A DNA stretch of 64,000 nucleotides from contig CP136067.1 in the NCBI GenBank assembly GCA_032622095.1, positions 1,364,001 to 1,428,000 of the forward strand, in the 5' to 3' direction. Positions 28,876-42,898 of the stretch are shown here, piece after piece (position 1 is the first letter of the stretch; each line of letters opens with the position of its first letter). A program made the position numbers and the translations under genes. The notes under the pieces were generated by a model. That model was not told the DNA's origin, did no database searches, and was given only the letters and a program-made list of their open reading frames with translations. Source of the stretch: Siphonodentalium dalli. Lineage: Eukaryota > Mollusca > Scaphopoda > Gadilida > Siphonodentaliidae.

Positions 28876-29995
28876 CGTTTCAGTTTCCACATTTCTGTGA
28901 AAACCTAAGTCCTAACAGAACACTTCCGCCTGGTGACCATGCTTGTTTTAGTTTTTTTCTGTGAATGGTGAGCATTTTATTTTAACTATCATTAACTAAC
29001 TCGTGTAACTCTTGTTTAAGTTGCCTTACACGTATAGCGTAAGGTTAATTTTCGATTCATCATGAATTTCATGACAATACAATACGGTAATTTAGTGTAA
29101 ATTTACTAAATTGAACTTGAATTTAAGATCACGACAGGACTCAGGAGACCAAATATTTAATACCATGAACTTAGGTAACTTGTTTAATACAATTGCAACT
29201 TACAAGAGAAGTCGGACGAAACGAAGTTGCTTTTGTTACTAAGTCGGCCCAAACCAAAGTCACCGTCAGAGAAGGTTACCCAAGATAATTTGTGCCCGTG
29301 ATTCAACGTAAATCAGTAACGCATTGGAATACAGAAGCCGGCCGGCTCAAAGACGGCCCCACGCGAAGTCGGCTCCAGAGAAGCCGGCCCCATATATAAC
29401 AGAACCATTGTTTAAAGTCATTCTTTATTTATTTTATGATATGAAATATGAAAAGTTCTGATAATATTAATAAAGATAATGACAAATATAAAAATAACAA
29501 ATTCAATTAACACATTCAAATAACGTCATCGTTGCTATCACTGTTGTTGTTATACATAGTTATGTACTCGATGTCTTTACCTGGGGTGTTTTTGCATTAG
29601 CCTGCATGTTTTTCGTTTGAGATGAATTAATTCTAATGTTTCCTGTGATACTCTCCATGTATTTTGCTTGATATTTTGGACATGTTGTGTCAATGGCATC
29701 CTAAATTATGTCGGATATTGATTTGGCTGCCATTTCAATGATGTCGTTTGGGGTGTTGATTTCTTTATTGCTATAATGTTTAAGGTTATGTATTCCCTAA
29801 ATTTGTCCCGTATGGAGATCGGATAGCTTAGCTAACCTTATACTAGTATACGACTATAAATCCGAATTGAGAATAAATAATAAGCTAATGGCTTCGTTCG
29901 CTAAGCAGCAATCAACAGTTATTAGCACTTTCTTTCATTGTAGGTCGACAACTATCATATTTATGGAATACTGTTAGGGCCAACTCGCAACGGGG
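28876..29995. other. No recognisable gene
   Basis: AT-rich. A 60 bp patch near 29335-29395 has four GAAGCCGGCC/GACGGCCCC-like words (short tandem repeat). Otherwise nothing seen. Confidence 0.4.
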
Positions 29996-30350
29996 CGGGG
30001 AATATGAAATCCGCCAGTCGCGGAAACCGCCGAAAGCGACAAAACATCTGGCTGCGCACACAGATCACCACGCGAGGGAACCGCGGGAACCGCCGAAAGC
30101 GACAAAACACCTGTTGCACACACAGATCACCACGCGAGGGAACCGCCGAAACCGCCGAAAGCGACAAAATCAAACGAAATCTCGTTTCATTATTTCGCTT
30201 TCGGCGGTTCTGTCTTTTGATTTTCTCGCCTCGATGAAAGCGCCGAAAGCGAAATAATCAAACGAGATTTCGTGGCGAGGGAACCGCGGTAAGCGAAATA
30301 ATCAAACGAGATTTCGTTTCATTTTGGCGGTTTCGGCGGTTTCGTCGCGA
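29996..30350. repeat. Minisatellite based on AACCGCCGAAAGCGACAAAA
   Basis: About ten imperfect copies in both orientations, including CACGCGAGGGAACCGC spacers and a foldback around 30175-30330 (AATCAAACGAAATCTCG and its inverse). Open frames on both strands are repeat artefacts. Confidence 0.7.
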
Positions 30351-30698
30351 CACCCGGAACATGCCGGTAAACCGACCAGTTTAGCGAATGAAGATGCAAC
30401 GCAGTAGCACCTGAAAGAAAAACATAGCATATGAAATCACGGCTTATAAACGGTGTCTCGTATTAAAACGAATGGGAATATCATACTAGTAAATAAATCA
30501 AATCGATATAAAACATGCAGTTTCTAGAAATATGCGTACGTCTACGAATAAGCTGGCACTTTCCCTCAATGAGATAAGTAGACTTTAGTGTAATTTTAAC
30601 TTTCTAAATACAGGAACCCCAAAGGGACGTATATAAAGTTACCCCTTGCGATAAGTGGGTAGACTGTATGTCTATAAACGGGGGGCGAGGGTGCTTGC
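30351..30698. other. No recognisable gene
   Basis: Nothing recognised in either strand. Confidence 0.4.
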
Positions 30699-31036
30699 CC
30701 ATATGGGGCGCCATCCCTGCAAATATTCGTTTTCGGAGATATCTCCCCCTTTTCGTGGAGATATCTCCTTGGAATTGCAATTCCTATCAGATATCTGCTT
30801 GGACTATGGTCCATTATGGAGATATCTCCTTGGATCCAAGGAGATATCTGCTTGGATTATGGAGATATCTCCTTGGATCCAAGGAGATATCTCCTCGCAA
30901 CTACGAGATCTCCATATTCCAAGCAGATATCTCCTTGAAACCGAGGAGATATCTCCATATGTGCGAGCAGATATCTGCTTGGACCCAAGGAGATATCTCC
31001 GAAAACGAATATTTGCAGGGATGGCGCCCCATATGC
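30699..31036. repeat. MITE-like element of GGAGATATCTCC palindromes
   Basis: Terminal inverted repeats of about 47 bp (CATATGGGGCGCCATCCCTG.. at the left, ..CAGGGATGGCGCCCCATATG at the right) enclose about ten tandem 12-30 bp palindromes around GGAGATATCTCC and CTTGGATCCAAG. Frames on both strands read through it only because it is palindromic. Confidence 0.75.
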
Positions 31037-32644
31037 CCATGTATGAATTCAAGGGCCCGCTATTCAATTTTGGCAACGATGTTCAGGAAGGGTGAGAAAA
31101 TATGGTCGAATACGCTGATGATCATTCACATGAATCAGTAATAATTAATGAGTGGGTGTCATCCCTTAATTACCCCTGGATCTTGAATACAAGATAGAAT
31201 AGAACTGCGAATACTATACGTACCATGCAGTTAAGAAACTATATACATGTAGTATAGAATACTATTCGATAGTTATCTCATACTAATATCACAATTTTCA
31301 CAAGTACCACTTAACAGAGGGGTATTACTATACCGGTATATGAATTCCGCGTACATCTTGAAATTGGCCTGAAAATAGGGGAGTGATTCCCTCATTAACG
31401 GTCGTTGCAAATTATTGGGGACATACGTTAATTGCGATACCTGTAAATAACGATTTCGTGGTTTCCATTATTTGGTATGGGAAACCGAAATATTTGTTAG
31501 CAGGCCTTTCGATCCTCATAATCTCATTGTTTTATTTCATATATAATGGGCTTATATTTGTGAGTATATATTGACTGGAATTTTGCATTACTTGTGCTTT
31601 TACTTGCGTTTCGAACGTTGGTTACAATATATCGCAATTTCAATATCGTATATACTGAACACGAGCTCTTTGTTGTTGCCGCACAGGGTGTGTGCGTGGA
31701 AATCTGAGCGACAGCATCATCTACCACAATCGAATCAAGCAATAATAAATAATTATGGTTGAGTTTATATATATTCTTTGAGCCTCTCAGGTTTCCTTAT
31801 TCATATACAGGGCCCATATTTAGAGGACACTATATTAGAGTTCCTTGTTGAATATTAAAGCATATAGTTTCTCATCTCTAAAATACTTGTGAATGAATAT
31901 ACCACATATGTGGCGTGATCATAATTGACGAATAATCTATTATAGGATCTGAAATCCAAATATCAGTGAATAGTATATAGACCCAGGGGCAATATACATA
32001 AGCTTCTGATCGACACAAAAGCACACCAAGATGGCCATCTCAATACCTAAAGTACTATACGTCAGGAGAGTACGTCTTATATTGATAGTACTTAATATGG
32101 GACCTGTGGTTCAATCTACTTCGACAGAATAGGTTATATATTTACTATTCCATGGAAATGGAATGTAAATCATTTGTGTAGCCGACACATAATGTAAGAT
32201 TATTGCCAGTAATCATGAAAATCTGAGAATTCGGTAGATCATGCCACGAATCTCTACTTTAGCTACGCCCATATAGAGATCATACTCCACTAGTACACAA
32301 CCTGGGAACGTTTTGATGTTGTGACAGGGAAGTTTATAACATTGAAAAGGCAGTGCAGGTAATATATTTCTTAGTTATTACCTGTTCCTTAATAATGTAA
32401 TTCGAAATTGCATGATTTAAGTATCTTAATTATTTGTGAGCGATTTGGTTTTGCTTTGCTTACAATTTTGGGAATTTATCCCAGGTAATTAATTCACTTG
32501 TTTATAAAGTTTATTGCGATATCGGCTCACAAAAAAAGCATGTAATCTTGAGCTGGGACCACCCCCTAATTTGAAGTAGATTAAGGAACAAGTATTAACA
32601 AAGACATATATTCTATACCTTGTTTGTTCAATGTTATATTATAA
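31037..32644. other. No recognisable gene
   Basis: AT-rich, short frames without domains. GTTTTGATGTTGTGACAGGGAAGTTTATAA near 32311 resembles one arm of the hairpin at 32645. Confidence 0.4.
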
Positions 32645-32712
32645 AGTTCCCTGTCAGAACATCAAAAGGTTCACAAGTTTTTTGTGAACCTTTTGATGTC
32701 TGACAGGGAACT
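32645..32712. repeat. Hairpin, 32 bp arms
   Basis: AGTTCCCTGTCAGAACATCA and its complement at the other end (TGATGTCTGACAGGGAACT) with arms meeting at a short T-rich loop. One or two bulges. Confidence 0.75.
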
Positions 32713-35235
32713 GATGTAATATGTAGTTGGAGCAGAGATTCATGGCATGATCTAAGAATTTGGATACTTTTTATATAACATTACTGTAAATTACTTCCGT
32801 TACCCAAAATGGATTTGGCTGTAGGGTCACTAGGGTGCATGTACATGTGCCATGTATTTAACTGGATGATTAATCCCATGTATTAGTTTAAGCCTACCCA
32901 TTCATTTGAAGGAATGTTCAGCTAATAAGTCCTACTCATTCTGACTTCTTGTCGAATTTCCCTATATGAATGAATGGGATTCCATAGCATTTCTCTGCTC
33001 GCCATCTGCGTATTTGATATACAGTGCTTAACCAGGTCTAGGTGAAGACCATTCAAGAACCAAAAACTTTATAGGGTCGACACCTACTCAGATAAATTCA
33101 ATACAACACCAATGGCCAACCTCTGTTAAACTTAACCCGTTGTCTTTGACCAGTAGTTCCCTTATGATATACATTATGTTCAAATGTTACCAAGTGATTA
33201 CTGTAAACAAAAGAATATGAATCATCCTGCACTTTTATTATCTGTTTGTTTCTGTCATCTGCTTACTTATTTCTTCAACATCCCTCCGGATGACGCCCTC
33301 CAATAGACCATTCCAATCTACATTGTAGTACTGAGCAGGATACTTCATTCAGTAAAGAAAGAGTAATTTAAACAGACATGGCTCATTCAGATTTGGAGGG
33401 AATGAAAACAAAATATTGACATATAGCCTTCATATTATGGTCTGAATGGCACTTGCCATAGTCACAGCCATTTTCAAATTTTCTCCAAGACTCAGACATA
33501 CGTTCTTTATTTCTACCATATCAGGAATAGATTAACACCGAATGCACTTTTCTGTTCCATGTTGTGCAAATGGCTTCTTTTTTTGGGGGTTCCAAACACC
33601 GTGTTCACAATTGCATTTTTCATCAGTTCAATGCGTCTCTTAGGGTTACAGCATGCTCATAGAAAGGTGGTTCAGATATTTATCAACCTGTTTCAATACC
33701 AAGAAAAAGTCAAAACCAAATAATATTATCTGTATTTTGGAGCGCAAAACGCCATGTGGCTTTGAGAATATGGAGAAAAAAATTGGTCAATTACAGACAT
33801 CTCCTTATTATTTAAATTTTATTTGTTTTCATGCCGATAAAGTTTTTATTTTTGGGAAAACAGATTCATACAAGTACAAATGAGCAAAAAATAAACAATT
33901 AACACTTTGTTCAACTAATTCCATTCACTGGAAGGGGTGGGGTCTAACGACATGCTCCTATATTTGAGCTGCTATACATAATGGTAGTATACAATAGACT
34001 CTTGTAAGCTATCATCACTTATAGCCGATATATATACATGTAAGAACAGTGCTTAAAGGCTGTGTGGAGTGGGGTGGGTTTAGCAAGTCCCTGCGCCCCA
34101 AGTAATAATATCATAGTTCCAGTCATACAAATTTGAATTTTATATTATTGAATCAATCTCAACTACTTGAATTTAAATTTTAGTGTGTGTGCTCAGAGCC
34201 TTTGCATATATTACATTAATGGAACTTCAATACTATATGTTGGAAAATGTGTAACTGAAATGAAGGTGAATAAATGATATCTGAATACACCCATATTCAC
34301 CAGTATAATAACAGACTCAGTAAGAAAAACGTCTGCCATTTACAAAGTTAAATTTTAGCTGCTATATTTTATAATATTATTTGTATTTTGCTTTCATCCT
34401 CAAATTCTTTCATTTGTTGCAGTGTTCCTGCTGAACACCTGGCTAATGACATTTTAAACTGGTGACATTAAATAAGACATCTATTAACACAGCCTCTAAT
34501 AAATAGGAACTTGTGGCAAAAGTAAATAATTTTTTCCCTAACATTTTCAAGAAACTGGGACAGAAATGTTAATATTTTTAGAGAAATATTTATTGAAAAT
34601 CTATTTTAACAAGACAGTCAATGACTGTGGGGTCGCTCACCAGACTGCAAAGACTGATAAGACTGGGACTCTGGAGACCAAAACAGTCAGCACTTTTCAT
34701 AATCACTTTAAAAGAAGTAGATTTAAACAGGATATGTGGCTAGAGAGACTTCAAGTATGTAGCTTGGTGAAAATCCACCTTGAAATTGCCAACTGTACAC
34801 TACTGATCACCCCCCCCCCTCCTCCAGCTCAACAAGTCCCCTCCCGACCGGGCTCCAGACTCCCAAGTCTTAGGTTGGAATTTCACAACCGACACCTCAA
34901 ACTTTCTCAATTGTTGGAAATTTCCAATCTCACAAGCGCCTTTTTCTAAAACCATTTAAACATGTTTGAAGCCCAATTATCCATGGACCCAAAACACAAT
35001 ACATGTATGTCAGACCAATCAGTCAGGTGGTTCCAAGGTAGATGTTTTAATGAATTTGGTATTTCGATGATTTTATTGGACACAAAAGTGTTAACTCCCC
35101 ATAGCCTGCCATTTATTGACAGGTTGACCTCATTTTAACAAATCTGAATCTCAGTCACTAAAGGATCCTCCTGATTCCTCCATACTATATGTATTAAAGC
35201 TAAATAGTCCAAACTCTCTTGAGAAGACATTTTAA
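32713..35235. other. No recognisable gene
   Basis: AT-rich. An open frame at 34566-34949 reaches 127 codons but carries a Pro run from a C-tract and no domain. From about 35090 the sequence belongs to a degenerate repeat containing GGTGACC..CATTTTAACAAATCTGAAT. Confidence 0.4.
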
Positions 35236-35317
35236 GAATTACTATAGAGACATATAGTTATGTCCCTGGTCCCACGGTGGGACCAGGGACATAACTATAT
35301 GTCTCTATGGTAATTCT
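35236..35317. repeat. Near-perfect palindrome, ~40 bp arms
   Basis: GAATTACTATAGAGACATAT runs to the centre CCCACGGTGGG and reads back as ATATGTCTCTATGGTAATTC. Only about one mismatch. Centre and arms would form a cruciform or hairpin RNA. Confidence 0.8.
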
Positions 35318-36600
35318 CCCACCCTATTTAACCTGGTGACCCCATCTGAATAAATTTGAATCCCAGACACCAAAGAACCCTTCATACATATCATAAATAT
35401 CAGTAAAATAGACCTGATGGTCCTTGTGAAGGAAGCATATTAAGAGGGAAACTGTCCCTCGCTTGGCCCCTATTTGACCAGGTGACCCCATTAAAAAAAA
35501 TCTGCATTGCAGTCAAGGAAGAACATTCCATTCTATATAAGCCAACTAGTTCTTGCAAACATATTTTAAGAATTACTATGTAGTGAAATAGTTAAGTCTC
35601 TTGCTCTGGCCTTATTTGACTTTGTGATCCCATTTTCACAAAGGATAAGAATTAACTTCCCCAGTTGAAGTTGGTGATATTCACCCATTGGGCACCTCAT
35701 TTATGAATTTTATCTTCTGCAAATTAGGGGATATAGAAACTTCCTAGAAGGGAAATTTAACTAACAACAATGTAAATTTGATACTATAGATACTTCCCAG
35801 AAGATGAGGCCTAAGCAGAATGAGGTCTCCAGAGGGTGAATTTGGTGATGCTAGCCTGCTGTGCGGGATAGCATCACAAAAAGCGTGTCTGTTTCTACAT
35901 TGTGCATGCCTGGCCTCAAGCAACACAATGTATTATACAATCAAGCCTTGAAATAGTGTGATAGTGTGTCTGTCATTTGCAGAATGAGGTCCCCAGAGAG
36001 TGAATTTAGTGACGCTAAATTCACCCTCTGGGGACCTCATTCTGATAAGGTTCTCAACTGCTATGGATGATCTAGAATAAAATTGAATTTCCCCAGTTGA
36101 AGTTGGTGATGTTCACCCATTGGGCCCCTCAATTATGAATTTTATCTTCTGCAAATTAGGGGATATAGAAACTTCCTAGAAGGGAAATTTAACTAACAAC
36201 AATGTAAATTTGATACTATAGATACTTCCCAGAAGATGAGGCCTAAGCAGAATGAGGTCTCCAGATGGTGAATTTGGTGATGCTAGCCCACTGTGTGGGA
36301 TAGCATCACTAAAAGCATGTCTGTTCCTACATTGTGCATGTCTGGCCTCAAGCAACACAATGTATTATACAATCAAGCCTTGAAATAGTCTGTCTGTTAT
36401 TTGCAGAATGAGGTCCCCAGAGGGTGAATTTAGTGACGCTATCCTGCACAGCTTCACAGAAGATGAGGCCTAAGCAGAATGAGATCTTGAGACTCTAGAT
36501 ACTTCCCAGAAGATGAGGCATAAGCAGAATAAGGTTCTCAGAGGGTGTATTTGGTTATGCTAGCCTGCTGTGTGGAGCAACCCCCTGAATTCACCCTCTG
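35318..36600 (+). repeat. Direct duplication of ~345 bp, 432 bp apart, with hairpin
   Basis: 35651-35995 and 36083-36420 are near-identical from CCCCAGTTGAAGTTGGTGAT. The spacer contains a hairpin GCAGAATGAGGTCCCCAGAG..CTCTGGGGACCTCATTCTG at about 35979-36045. A third partial copy follows at 36460-36600. Frames of 60 codons in each copy are on the complement and look fortuitous. Confidence 0.7.
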
Positions 36601-38404
36601 GGAACCTCATTCTACAAATGCCAGACACTCTTAATTCAAACTTGGAGAAAATGAAATTAATCTGATTTTAATGACCACTGAGTGATAATGTAAACAACAA
36701 GGGTGCTTCATTGATAACACCATTAATCTCAGTTAAATTACAAATGACATGAATTACACTCTCTGGGGATGGAAAGCACTATGGCACAGCAGATGTTATC
36801 TACCCATCTGCCAGTTGTATAAATATGTGTCCATCAGAGCACATGGGTGGCTTGCTGTAGTAGAGAATACAAGGATTTAAAGTCATTTACTGAACATTTC
36901 TGTACATCTGTCTGTTCCTGATTTCTCCCAAACCCCTGATTTCAACCAAATATAGTGGAGTGACTAGAGGTACCTCCCCTCCCCTCCCAAAGATGTAATG
37001 TCATAGGTTCTTCAAAATTTTAATGAGTTTTTTTTGTTAAATAAAATATTTTATTTAATAAAAACAAAATTATTTATTAAAAATAAAATATATATATATA
37101 TATATATATTTTTTTTTTGGTTAAATTGAGCAATAAGTTAAATTGAAAAAAAAATTCAAAAATTCAGATTTATGTCCATAGCCCCACCCACATTTGACCC
37201 AGTGACCTCATTTGAACAAATCTGAACCAGTCACCCAAGGTACCCTCATACCAAATATGAACCCATTCGGCCCGACAACTTCAGAAAAGAAGTCGTTTTA
37301 AGAATTACTATGTGGAAAAATAGTTATGGTCCTGACATCAAAACTATTTGACTTGGTGACCTCATTTGAACAAATCTGAATGAGAGTCACCTAGGGAACA
37401 TCCACACCAAATATGAACCAATTCGGTATGATAGTTTCAGAGGAGAAGATGTTTTTAAAAAAGTTGACAGACAGACGGACAGACGTAATGACTATAGCTC
37501 CACCGGAGACTTTGTCTCAGGTGAGCTAAAAACTCCATGTTTCTCCTGTGCTTTTGGCAATAATAATGCAAACTTGACTTCAAAACTATTTTCAAGCCAT
37601 ATGTTTTGTTGTTGCTATTGTTGGGAATAGAGCATCTTTAGTGTTGAGAATTATGTAAATCCCATTCTTGTAATTAGATCCTATGAGAATTCATTCAAAA
37701 TAATATGTGCAACAAAATAGACCTGTCTTCAATATAAAATTTTGTGGAACATAAATTTAAAACATAAAGGTGGTTCCAATTCTTTGTTCTACAATTTCCT
37801 AGGGGTATCTAATTTTTAACTATTTAATTATGTTCATGAAGTATCAATCTTATTCTTCCTGTAGACCACCAAATTGCAATATGAAAAAAAGTCAAAAAAT
37901 TAAGATGAATTGAAATTATTTTATTTTTCAACAAAACATTTATCAATACAAAACTCTACATATGTATATTAAACATTAGACTACAAACATAAGAATATAT
38001 AGAAATTATCTGTAGAATATATATAAATAGATATAAAATATTAATTATTGAACTAGACTCTAGTCCTATTTCTACAATAAATATATAATCAAAATTTCAA
38101 ATCATTTGAAATGTTAAACTTCCACAGACTATCAGAGAACATTTGAAATATACAGGCCACTTTAATATGAGGTAAGCTAACTCATTAATCTAGGCGATGA
38201 ATGTAATAATAATGGCTTTAATAACTATTGAATTGTGTTGTTTTTGTCACAATTCGGAAAACAGGAAAAACAAGTGCAGTGCCAAGCATGGAATATGCTC
38301 AGTTTAGAATGTGGGTATAGCTAAGCTATAATACTCCAGGCACATCAGACATGAAAGTGGAAAAGTAAGGAAATAAATCGGGGAAAGCTGATTTTAAAAA
38401 TATT
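36601..38404. other. Repeat-rich, no gene
   Basis: 36960-37130 has A/T tracts with (TA)n at 37088-37110. 37180-37530 is two ~180 bp units with GTGACCTCATTTGAACAAAT and CAAATATGAACC.ATTCGG, ending GACAGACGGACAGACG and AGGTGAGCTAAAA, a repeat style common in mollusc genomes. Otherwise nothing seen. Confidence 0.5.
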
Positions 38405-39535
38405 ATTTAGACCATAACATCGCGGACGAGTCACGAAAAGTCCCCTAAAATCCAAGTTGAGCTTTTTGAGTTACATTATTTTTTCCATATAATAAAAAAA
38501 AAATATATTTTTCACAATCATGAAACATAATTATACAAAAGGCACTCAATATTGTTCGATACACAGTTCTTGAACAAAAGACACCCATTCAAAGGGAAAC
38601 TTCAAATAAATTTTGCAGATATGGATATGAAATAAAACACGGAGCCAAAACAATGACGATTTTGAGGGCATACTGTTGTATTCGATGTCAGATTTCTCGG
38701 GCTTCTCAAAACATAGACGCGAGCTATCTATTTTAAAAACTGCACAGACACCACTCCATCGCTATAATAGGAATTAGCAAGTATGCGTATCATAAGTGGT
38801 CAAAACTTCTAAAAACATAACCCTACCCCCCAAAACTGGTTATCAATGATCTGGTCGTATTTTGCTGTTCTATTTTGTCTAATCTAGTCATATGAATTAC
38901 GCAGTTATTCCAGTTTATGTGAAATGTGAGTACGAGAACGAATATAGTGACACGATCAGAATAATACAATCGCGGTCATAAATGGCCACAAACAACAAGC
39001 CAAGCCAAGATGAAAGCAACATACTGGATAACTACCTAGTAGGTAAAATACGTATGAGTAATATACAAGTAATATACGTTCAGGTTCTGTTTAGTCGGGC
39101 CAAGTTAAATAATTCAGAAAAAATTGCCTTATTCTTCCGTTTCTAACCATTGTATGAGACCTTGCTTTTCGCTGTATATCTCGCAAGATATTTTTAGAGA
39201 GAATTCGTACATCCCCGATTAAATGTTTCTCTTATACTCTGAAATAATTCTCCCTCACATATTTCGAGCTGTTGTCACTCTTATGCGATTAGCTATTAAA
39301 TTTTGGTGGCCATTTTGAGACGTACATTCTACTTATATGGTTCACGACTAAGCATTGTTTGTATATACCTCAATGTATTATGAATTTGGAATTAATTGAT
39401 CTACACATGACTGCATTCGCATATGGCCTGATGGAAATGCTTCAGAATTTGAACCACTCCGAAAAATCAAGATATCTCAGAAAGCTCAACTCTGATTTTA
39501 GGGGACTTTTGTGACGTTCATAAACATGAAACCCA
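38405..39535. repeat. Possible 1.1 kb element with inverted ends
   Basis: The left end near 38430 (GTCACGAAAAGTCCCCTAAA then GTTGAGCTTT.TGAG) is inverted at the right near 39475-39530 (CTCAGAAAGCTCAACTCTGA, TTTTAGGGGACTTTTGTGAC). The match spans about 50 bp. The interior has no open frame of note, so it could be a non-autonomous DNA element. Confidence 0.5.
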
Positions 39536-39730
39536 TTGCAAAGGGATTGACTATTTCCTTCATATTGGTCTATCACTATATACGAGTGGCCGATCACGAT
39601 CGGCAGATGTTTAACCCATTTCTTGTCGGTAGTATTTTATTGCCATGATGGGAATCATAATCAAGAGTTTTGATGTTAAATTATATGTTATGATCTAAAT
39701 TAGTATAGACAAATGTGCATAATAATCCAA

Positions 39731-41302
39731 ACTAGAGGTGTGACTGTCCCAATGGGACTACGGATACCCCCCTGTTTTTAAAATACTAAGATGTTTCACA
39801 TGTCAGTAAACATTTAGTTAAAATAATAAAATAACAGTTCCCATTGCAGGTGTACAACCATAACCCTAATCTTAAACCTATTGACCGAAAAATGTAGGAA
39901 TAAAAGCTTGAACAAAATTATGTATGTTGCGAAAAACTTTCTAAGTCGAAAAAGGGGAATAACTCCACACAAAAAATGTCGGACAGACGTCATAATCAGA
40001 GGTGCACAGGTTCCCATGGTACTAAATATCAGTGCCAACATTAAAAAACATTGACCGAAAAATGTAGGAATAAAAGCTCGGACAAAATTATGCATGTTGC
40101 AAAAACAAATTCTAAGTCGAAAAAGGGGGATAACTCCACCAAAAAATTACGGACAGACATCATAATCGCAGGTGCACAAGTTCCCATGGTACTAAATATC
40201 TGTGCCACGTTTTAAAAAAATTGACCGAAAAATGTAGGAATAAAAGCTCAGACAAAAGTATACATGTTGCGAAAATTTTCTAAGTCGAAAAAGGGGGGAT
40301 AACTCCACCAAAAATAGTCCGACAGACGTCGTAATCGCAGGTGCACAGGTTCCCATGGTGGTTGATGTCTGTGCCAAGTTTCACGGAAATTGATCAAAAA
40401 ACGACTGAGAAAAACTCCGGACAAATTTGTGTCCACGGACGGACGACGGACGACAGACGGACGGACGGACAAGCTGACTCCAGTATACCCCTCCTAACTT
40501 CGTTGCGGGGGGTATAACTAGAGGTGTGACTGTCCCAATGGGACTACGGATACCCCCCTGTTTTTAAAATACTAAGATGTTTCACATGTCAGTAAACATT
40601 TAGTTAAAATAATAAAATAACAGTTCCCATTGTAGGTGTACAACCATAACTCTAATCTTAAACCTATTGACCGAAAAATGTAGGAATAAAAGCTTGGACA
40701 AAATTATGTATGTTGCGAAAAAATTTCTAAGTTGTAAAAGGGGAATAACTCCACCAAAAAATGTCGGACAGACGTCATAATCGCAGGTGCACAGGTTCCC
40801 ATGGTACTAAATATCAGTGCCAAGATTAAAAAACATTGACCGAAAAATGTAGGAATAAAAGGTCGGACAAAATTATGAATGTTGCAAAAAAAGTTTCTAA
40901 ATATAAAAAGGGGGATAACTCCACCAAAAAATGTCGGACAGACGTCATAATCGCAAGTGCACAAGTTCCCATGGTACTAAATATCTGTGCCACGTTTTAA
41001 AAAAATTGACTGAAAAATGTAGGAATAAAAGCTCGGACAAAAGTATACATGTTGTGAAAATTTTCTAAGTCGAAAAAGGGGGGATAATTCCACTAAAAAA
41101 AGTCCAACAGACGTCATAATCGCAGGTGCACAGGTTCCCATGGTGGTTGATGTCTGTGCCAAGTTTCACGGAAATTGATCAAAAAACAACTGAGAAAAAC
41201 TCCGGACAAATTTGTGTCCACGGACGGACGGACGACGCCGACGGACGGACAAGCTGACTCAAGTATACCCCCCCCCCCTAACTTCGTTGCGGGGGGTATA
41301 AT
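39731..41302 (+). repeat. 786 bp tandem duplication of a composite repeat
   Basis: 39731-40516 and 40517-41302 are near-identical, each starting ACTAGAGGTGTGACTGTCCC and ending ACTTCGTTGCGGGGGGTATA. Each contains three ~180 bp units with TTGACCGAAAAATGTAGGAA, AAGTCGAAAAAGGGGGATAA and GCAGGTGCACAGGTTCCCAT, ending in GACGGACGG-type repeats. Complement frames of 60-93 codons are artefacts. Confidence 0.85.
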
Positions 41303-41490
41303 TATTGGAATTTATGGGTCAAAAGAGAAGGGTTAATATAACATCTAAACTATAGAGCCTGTCACCACTATCATCGTGTAAGCAGTTCTATTTATGTTTT
41401 TGCAAATTGCCATGTGAGATATACAAATAATAGTTATTTAATAATGGCATTGTTAAAAGGGGTTAAAACATCTATCTTGGCCCTGTTTGA
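41303..41490. other. Spacer
   Basis: No feature recognised in this short stretch. Confidence 0.3.
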
Positions 41491-41700
41491 CCACTTTTGT
41501 AATAAAATCGCCAGCTTTTGTAGTAAAGTGAGGTCTCTGCATTTGTAATAAAAATTGTCAGCTTTTGTAATAAAAAAATCTTGTCTCCACTGTTGTAATA
41601 ACAAAATTACAGCTTTTGAAGTAAACCGACTCAGTTTTTATGGGCGAGGAATGATTTTCATGACAAAGTCACAATGATAACCCATAGCAGCTATCGCCAT

Positions 41701-41802
41701 TACGAGTGTGACGTGTACCAGGAGGCACTTAATGAGTCCAGTTCCGTGCCTAAGCATAAGAGAACACACATAGGTGATCAATCATATGAGTATAATTCAT
41801 AA
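41701..41802 (+). pseudogene. C2H2 zinc-finger remnant
   Basis: YECDVYQEALNESSSVPKHK is a finger with one ligand Cys replaced by Tyr but the His pair preserved (KHKRTH), followed by a stop at 41800. Part of a decayed C2H2 tandem array; the mirror copy on the complement at about 42166-42250 has both Cys altered. Confidence 0.55.
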
Positions 41803-41998
41803 TTTCATTTTTTTATTGCTCTGCCTGACAATCAACAATAAAATTATTTGTATTAATATATATCATTGAATAAATTTTGAAATGAGACTGAACATTTTGA
41901 CACACGAACATATTGACTTGAAAGTTTGACATAGGCCTTTCCTCCAAAGATGAGGCCAACTAGACCAATTATTTCCCTTGGAACTGACACATCTGTCT

Positions 41999-42163
<165 letters not shown>

Positions 42164-42480
42164 TCATTTATGTGTTCTCTTATGCTTAGGTGGGGAACCA
42201 AACTCACCAAATGCCTCATGGTACACGTCATACTTGTAAGGGACTGTTGTTACTTCTCATGTGTATTGGTATTCTTTTGTCAGGGAACCAGACTCAAATA
42301 AATTCCTTCGGCCACAACTCACTCATATGGGCATTAGCCGCTATGGATTATCGGGTTGATTTTGTCATGAAAATTGTCCAGCGCCCATTAAAATTTATTG
42401 AGTCGATCTACTTCAAAAGCTGTAATTTTGTTATCACAAAAGTTGAGACATGGTTTTTTTTACTACAACAGCTGGCGATT

Positions 42481-42898
42481 TATTTCAGAAGTGGTAAGTA
42501 CTTCAAAAGGTGGGCACATTTTGAGTGCCCAGTGGACTCCCCTGGGCCACGGAAAGGAGGGAAAGTGCCCCCTTCATGCCCCCTTCTCCGGCACCCCTGA
42601 TGGTAGATATATAAACTGGAATTGTTCCAAGGGCTTTGGTGGCTGATCATTAGAATAATTTGATCAAATGAAGGATTTGCATATTCAAAACAGGACATGA
42701 CATCTAATACTAAATAAACCACTTCTGAATTAATGATATGTGTTACTGGGAAGAGTTCATAATTTTGAAAACTAATCAATCAATCAATAAGATGATGAAT
42801 ATTTGAGTTATTGAATCGGAAACATACAAGTGTCTATGTGATGGATGGAAAGTGTTAATAATAAGGTGTTTTATAGTGTTTAAAGGCACAGGCGGCGT
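42481..42898. other. No recognisable gene
   Basis: Short frames only; CCCCTGGGCCACGGAAAGGAG near 42540 is GC-rich but has no feature. Confidence 0.35.

Noticed and set aside
30004-31141. Open frames over 29996-30350 and 30596-31141 on both strands
   Set aside because: Both sets are translations of palindromic minisatellite or MITE sequence.
34566-34949. 127-codon frame with Pro-rich stretch
   Set aside because: The Pro run is a C-tract; no domain, no codon signal and no conserved copy.
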